Positions 59,386 through 64,000 of a stretch of 64,000 nt of DNA are shown in pieces. Source of the DNA: Cryptomeria japonica (taxonomy: Eukaryota > Streptophyta > Pinopsida > Cupressales > Cupressaceae); contig NC_081414.1 of assembly GCF_030272615.1 (NCBI RefSeq), positions 50,437,136 through 50,501,135 on the forward strand, given 5' to 3'. The position numbers and the translations under genes were made by a program. Position 1 is the stretch's first letter. The number at the start of each line of letters is the position of its first letter. The notes below the pieces were generated by a model, which saw nothing but the letters and a program-made list of their open reading frames with translations, made no database searches and was not told the origin of the DNA.

Positions 59386-60319
59386 CTTTGGGGAGGGAAA
59401 TTTCATGATTTTCACTTTTTCAAGTCGGTCTCATTCTCTTCATCAGGATATATACATAAATATAACATTTAAGTATATTTTAAGTTATATTTCATGTATA
59501 TATTGGCAGGATGTTTGAGAGTGGTTTAAGATCTCTAGGAATTATAATGCAAATTCTAGGTTTTAGAAGATCTTTTAAATTTTCAGACTTAGTCAAATTT
59601 CAGGCCATTTCCGGATCAGGATGACATTTATGGATTGATGTGAATTTCTAGACTTCGATGATTTTGCATGCTTTCCACTTCTGGAATAGGAGTTCCATAC
59701 TTAACCATTTTTTTGATTCAACTTGTTTGCCTTCTGACTCTTCCGGATTTAGAAATGATCTTCAGGAACGTTCAGTCTTCAACGTCTTCAGGGATGAACC
59801 TGCCAAAATAAATTTTCCCAAATAGTAAGTGTTTCAAAATGTTAGGGTTTGGACAAAACAGGTCAGGAAAGCACTTACTAAAAATAGTAAGTTTGATTTT
59901 TTGGCAAAATTAGACGAATTCAGGAGGTAGTGAAACTTACTAAAAATAGACATACTAAAAATAGACATACTAAAAATAGTGAGTGCTCATAATTCTCTCA
60001 AATTTTACTAGAAGGTTTCGTTGAAGGGTCTTGACTCCAATTCTACATTAAATTTTTCCAAAATCCTAGCAAAAACCCCTAAAATCTAGGGTTGGAGGCA
60101 GAAACCCTAAAATTGACAAAACGAGCCCTAGACTTGGCTAAAATCATTCAAACAAAAGGAAACTTAATCAATTTGACCCCCAAACACTTGCAAAGCAAAG
60201 AGACTAACGAGACTGTTGTGAAAAGACCCAAAAAACAAAGCCAAAAGACCGGAAGGGCCTAAAAAGTAGGGGGTCCCCATTTGCAATGGGGCGATGGGTG
60301 AAAACGTCACAACAGGACC

Positions 60320-61403
60320 AAGGCAACTTGTGCGCCTTGTTAGAAATAGATGATTTATGTCAACTTTCTGATTTGTGTACAGCATGTTTAACAAAAATTC
60401 CTGACAGACAAGACATTATTTTTTAATACCTCATGATTTTCTTGTCCTCATATTGTTTAGGAGATTTGTTTGATTTTATAAAGAACTAATTTAAAAAGAA
60501 AAACAAGCAAAAACATAATAATAAGAAATAAAACAAATTACAGCAATCTGTCAGATTTCCAAGAAGCAGCAGCATAAGACTTTCCAATAAATTAAGTACC
60601 ACTAGATAGCCCCTTGGAAGATTCCACCTATTTCAAATATTTTGAAATTTTTTATAAAAATAATAACAGTAATAATAGCATAAAACCTATACTGTTGCTG
60701 ACATCTAAAATATCTAACAGGTTGAGGATACTCTTAATCCCAGCACAATAAACTGCCATGATGTAAACTCTTAAAATTTCAAGTAATCAAGTGGCCAAGA
60801 GGAGTTCATCATCACAGTACTAAACAGAACATAAGCCAAAACAATACACTGCCTGGGGCCAAGCCTCATATGGCCCTTCAAATCAGAAATCAGAATGATT
60901 GTGAGGTTGCAGAAGCAACACCCTTACCGTTTCCATATCTGCAGCAGGATAATATCCTACAGTTGAGTCAATATAGATAATCTCTTCATCGACCATCGCC
61001 TTCATCAATGGGTTAAGGAATAAATGCTGTAATTAATCATGAAAGGGATTGATAGTATCCTGGAATATCATAGATGAATATAAATCCTGATAAGTTGCCC
61101 CTTTCACTTTTTTTTATTTTTATTTTGGTGATACCTTTTGGTTAGATACATGTTATTGAAATGGCAAAGACCATCTTTGCTAGATCCTGATTGGATTTCT
61201 AGTTGTGGATGGCACATAGTAAAGTTGATCTCTTACCCAACTCTTGCCACATACTATTGTACAACATGTCTTGAGTTGTGTCCTGGTCTATTTATTACAT
61301 AGATTAGGATTATTGAAGTCTTCTTCTTCTATGTGTGAAGATACATTTTGTATTCGTGTGAAGTTGCGTTTTAGAACTTAATGATTGTTTAAAACTTATA
61401 CTT
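60320..61403. other. Intergenic DNA upstream of the HCS1-like gene, no gene seen
   Basis: AT-rich; probably holds the promoter and 5' untranslated region of the gene to the right, but I could not place a start site. Confidence 0.4.
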
Positions 61404-61619
61404 TTGCTGGTATTCTGCAGCTGGGTTCTCAAGAGTAACCATTCATGCAGAGGAGATAGGCTATTGAGTTTGAACTGGATCAGAGTCTCTCCACAAATTG
61501 TGCATGTTTCCCCTCTACTTTCTGTATCATTATCAGTTTCGAAAGACACAGCAACCTTTTTCTTCACTTGGCCTTGGAAGTTTAACCTTTGTGAAAACTT
61601 TTGGAAAGGTGATAGAAGA

Positions 61620-61845
61620 ATGGAAATTAGAGAAACATCTGCAATCGATATGCATTTATGCAACAGAGGCAACAGCATTGCTTCAGGAATTTGTCAATCC
61701 AATGATGGTCTTCTAGAGAGCACTTGCAATACAGACACCTGTCAAGTAGAGGGTGTCTCATCTCCAAAAGAAGGATGCACTAGAAGACAGTATCAGCTAG
61801 AGAAATCAAGTTCTGAAGCTCCATCTGATAATGTTTCTTCAGCAG
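61620..61845 (+). CDS. Candidate upstream exon of the HCS1-like gene
   Basis: Open from ATG 61620 (MEIRETSAIDMHL) to a donor-like CAG|GTGGAT after 61845. The donor phase (one base of a codon) fits the acceptor at 63290, so the two exons join in frame. An alternative donor CACC|GTAAGA at 61899 does not fit that phase. Length and Ser/Cys-rich composition suit a poorly conserved N-terminus, but I see no conserved residue here, so transcript evidence would decide. The frame also extends upstream to 61404. Confidence 0.35.
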
Positions 61846-62743
61846 GTGGATGCATATTTCTTCTTTGTTCCATTTGCTTCAGATTCTCAGGGTCCACCGT
61901 AAGAGTTTGAAAGTTGTTCTTCCTTTTTTTGAACTTTAAACAAAGTGATTTCAATAAACTAATAATATAATATCCTTTTTGGTAGTGTAAGCTTGATATA
62001 TTTTCCCTCTATACTAGATGCTTGCTGTTAAACTGGAGCCTGGAGTGTATTGTACATTTTGTTTGGAACATGAGAAGTTATTATTTTTATTTTACCATCA
62101 ATGCCAATCAATTTAGGAAGCAATTTATTCAAAATATATTGTTATCCACATTAGTACTGGAATTAATTTATCTAATGAGAGGCTATTTAAGTTATACCCA
62201 ATTGGTAAGCGATTGTGATGATACTTTTTAAAGTAGAATAATAGATCCATGTCCAGTGTTATTTATATATTGTAAATTAAATATTAATGTATTTAATGCA
62301 AAGTCCAACTGAGCCAGGTTACTCATTTCCTTTGCTTTCTCCTTGTTAATCACCAAATCTTCTGTAAACCTGAACTCAAGAAGAATTTCTCACAAGGTCA
62401 TCTGGTAAGAGGCATCTATATTCAGTTTCCAGCTATTGGGGTAAAGCTCAGGATTTATGTGGCTGTCTCATTCTGGTCGACGTCCCACCCATCAACTTGT
62501 TGATTAGGGGATATCTCACCTGTCCTGGTTATGGCTGAATTTCCTGAAGAAGTTTCTAGAGGAGGTATGTTTTCCTACAAAAAGACAAAAGTAGATGCTA
62601 TTGTGTCTGGACTCTGGAGTCTTAACCCATAATACCTTGTTATCCTGGTTACTGTACCTAGAAACTTTAGTGACTTGCCTTTCTGGAAACTTATTCTTGC
62701 ATTTCCATCCCCTCAAGTTTATATTGGTATATACGATTTCAAA

Positions 62744-63300
62744 AATATTGTATATTTAAGGCTAGATTTTGGGAAAGAGTTTGTTGAAGAGATTGCTATG
62801 AATTATTTTATTGGTTTGTTTGAATAGATGTAGGATTTGTACAGTGTAATTCTTTTTTAAAAATCCCTACCACAAATTTCCGAGATGTAGGGAGTTATAT
62901 TTCTCACCCGATTTCACGTGCAGACCCTTCTGCTAAGTGACTTAGATGATTTATGGAAGAATATTGTATATATTTGTACAGAGTAATTCTTTTTTAAAAA
63001 TCCCTACCACAAATTTCCGAGATGTAGGGAGTTATATTTCTCACCCGATTTCACGTGCAGACCCTTCTGCTAAGTGACTTAGATGATTTATGGAAGAATA
63101 TTGTATATATAAGACCAGTTTTCTGAACAAATTTTGTTAAGGAGGATGCTACAAATTACCATGCTGGTTTTTTTTAATATAAATTTTTGTATCCTATAAT
63201 GCTTATCCATGAAAGACTAAAAGTTAATATCTGCAATCATTATGTTGTGATATGCAGAAAATTCCATTTCTCTCATGATTGCACATGCAGACTCTTCTGT
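62744..63300. repeat. Imperfect duplication of the intron end and exon start, HCS1-like gene
   Basis: 62744-62945 and 63097-63300 align with offset 353-367: TATTGTATATTTAAGGC versus TATTGTATATATAAGAC at the left, and TTTCACGTGCAGACCCTTCT versus TTGCACATGCAGACTCTTCT at the acceptor. The intronic copies carry a stop soon after the acceptor-like site. Confidence 0.75.
62836..63109. repeat. Recent 137-bp tandem duplication in the HCS1-like intron
   Basis: 62836-62972 and 62973-63109 differ by about one base (ACAGTGTAATTC versus ACAGAGTAATTC). Each includes a copy of the acceptor-like TTTCACGTGCAG. Confidence 0.95.
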
Positions 63301-64000
63301 TGAGTTACAATACATTGAAGCACTCAAACAAGAGAATGGCTTGAAGCTTCCCAATACAGAGGTAGTCGTAACAGCAAGGTCTCTGGAACACATAACATCT
63401 TATCATGAGTTCTTTGACATAGACTTGTACATGAATAATCTCTCAACAAACCAGTTTGGAAGGCTTCTTATTTGGTCCCCACGTTTGCCTTCGACTCACA
63501 CCTTGCTTTCTCAGTGAGTATAGTATTCTAGATTGTTCTTACATTTGGTTTTTGTTGGGCTATTGTGTAGCACTTGCCTATTCTATGAGAAATATGAATG
63601 CCATTCTAAATGTTGCTTTTCTAATGGCTATGCATCATGTAGTGGAATGTAAATGATCCTTGCAAGTCAGTTGTCATGTGAACCTAACATAGCTAGAATA
63701 TATAAACCAAGGATTGGTATACCTGTAAATATGTATATTTTGCAAGTTAGTTTGTGTATTACTATGTATGCTTTTGAATCATAAACAGCCTAATTTTTGA
63801 TACTGAGCAGAAACTTCCATGCTTTTCCTCTTGGCACTGCATGTGTGGCAGATACCCAGTTTCAGGGCAAAGGTATGGATTCTGAGCAGGAAGAAACTAA
63901 GTAAATTGATTCTAACTGTTTTGATCTATTATCTGAATGGAATTTCTTTTGATATGCTCCAAATTCAAGTACAGGTCGTGTAAACAATTTGTGGGAATCT
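63291..64000 (+). CDS. HCS1: Biotin-protein ligase (holocarboxylase synthetase), N-terminal part of catalytic domain, cut by window edge
   Basis: Three exons: 63291-63513, 63811-63872 and 63975-64000 (partial), with GT-AG introns. An alternative acceptor at 63257 would add 11 codons. Conserved text: FGRLLIWSPRLPSTHTLLSQ, then NFHAFPLGTACVADTQFQGKG, then RVNNLWES. Joined across the last intron this gives GKGR followed by W, the biotinyl-AMP-binding G-(R/K)-G-R signature; SPRLPSTH is the substrate-pocket segment of the family. The enzyme activates biotin with ATP and attaches it to carboxylases such as acetyl-CoA carboxylase in plastids and cytosol. The central and C-terminal domains lie beyond 64000. 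No stops or frameshifts, so it is probably a live host gene. Plants may also have a second copy, so HCS2 cannot be excluded. Confidence 0.85.

Larger units (their letters stand above)
57473..60314 (-). mobile_element. E4: 2.8-kb TGTTG...CAACA insertion, minus strand (solo LTR candidate)
   Basis: On the plus strand it reads TGTTGACGTG ... CGTCACAACA, flanked by GGACC (57468-57472 and 60315-60319). Its 5' end (60314 leftwards) matches the first about 45 bases of E2 and E3, and its 3' end (ACACGTCAACA) matches that of E3. A TATA-like box on the minus strand (58287-58294) is about 815 bp from the 3' end. It carries its own hairpin array (59020-59385) and no FRIP-type ORF. Confidence 0.8.

Noticed and set aside
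61310-61678. 122-codon minus-strand frame opposite the HCS1-like 5' region
   Set aside because: Shadow of the plus-strand frame; no recognisable protein.

Overview
This is a nuclear window from a large, repeat-rich seed-plant genome. A gymnosperm, most likely a conifer, is my best guess. One host gene is recognisable at the right edge: a spliced biotin-protein ligase (holocarboxylase synthetase, HCS1-like). Nearly everything else is nested, decayed retrotransposons with diverged LTRs (about 3% for element C and 5% for element B by hand count) and stop-riddled frames. There is nothing bacterial or organellar. Species cannot be fixed from sequence alone.

Layout. (1) 1-3865: AT-rich flank with a 266-bp tandem duplication and a minus-strand LINE reverse-transcriptase remnant. 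(2) 3866-23819: element A, a non-autonomous Ty3-like element with 1.19-kb LTRs and gag/protease-like coding only. Its 5' LTR is split by insertion E1 (4363-9806) and its gag by element B (14094-19809). (3) 23820-30070: AT-rich intergenic DNA with a second LINE remnant. (4) 30076-55936: element C, a Ty3 element of the non-chromodomain type (gag with four zinc knuckles, protease, RT, RNase H, integrase and a further long ORF3 after pol). It is interrupted by E2 (33500-40346), element D (40720-43526) and E3 (45563-50144). (5) 55942-61400: intergenic DNA containing E4 (57473-60314, minus strand). (6) About 61400-64000: the HCS1-like gene, cut by the window edge.

The unusual part is insertions E1-E4. 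Each begins TGTTG and ends CAACA, is flanked by a 5-bp target duplication, has no terminal repeats of its own, and in E2-E4 carries a TATA-like box about 730-870 bp before its 3' end. They behave like solo LTRs, but of 2.8-6.8 kb. E1 and E2 carry, inside what would be U3, a long ORF for a shared protein family (FRIP-type motif, FEPWM motif; E2 ends in a heptad-like region). A related protein appears to sit downstream of integrase in element C. E2, E3 and E4 each carry their own array of a GC-rich core motif, unrelated in sequence between them; E3 has a striking 166-177-bp period. E2 and E3 share a perfect 18-nt palindrome made of two inverted telo-boxes exactly 64 nt upstream of the TATA box.

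Elements B and D share the same internal deletion (gag-pro joined to the integrase C-terminus, RT lost) but have different LTRs. Both resemble parasites of C-type elements, because they keep C-like primer sites, polypurine tracts and a conserved stem-loop just before the polypurine tract.
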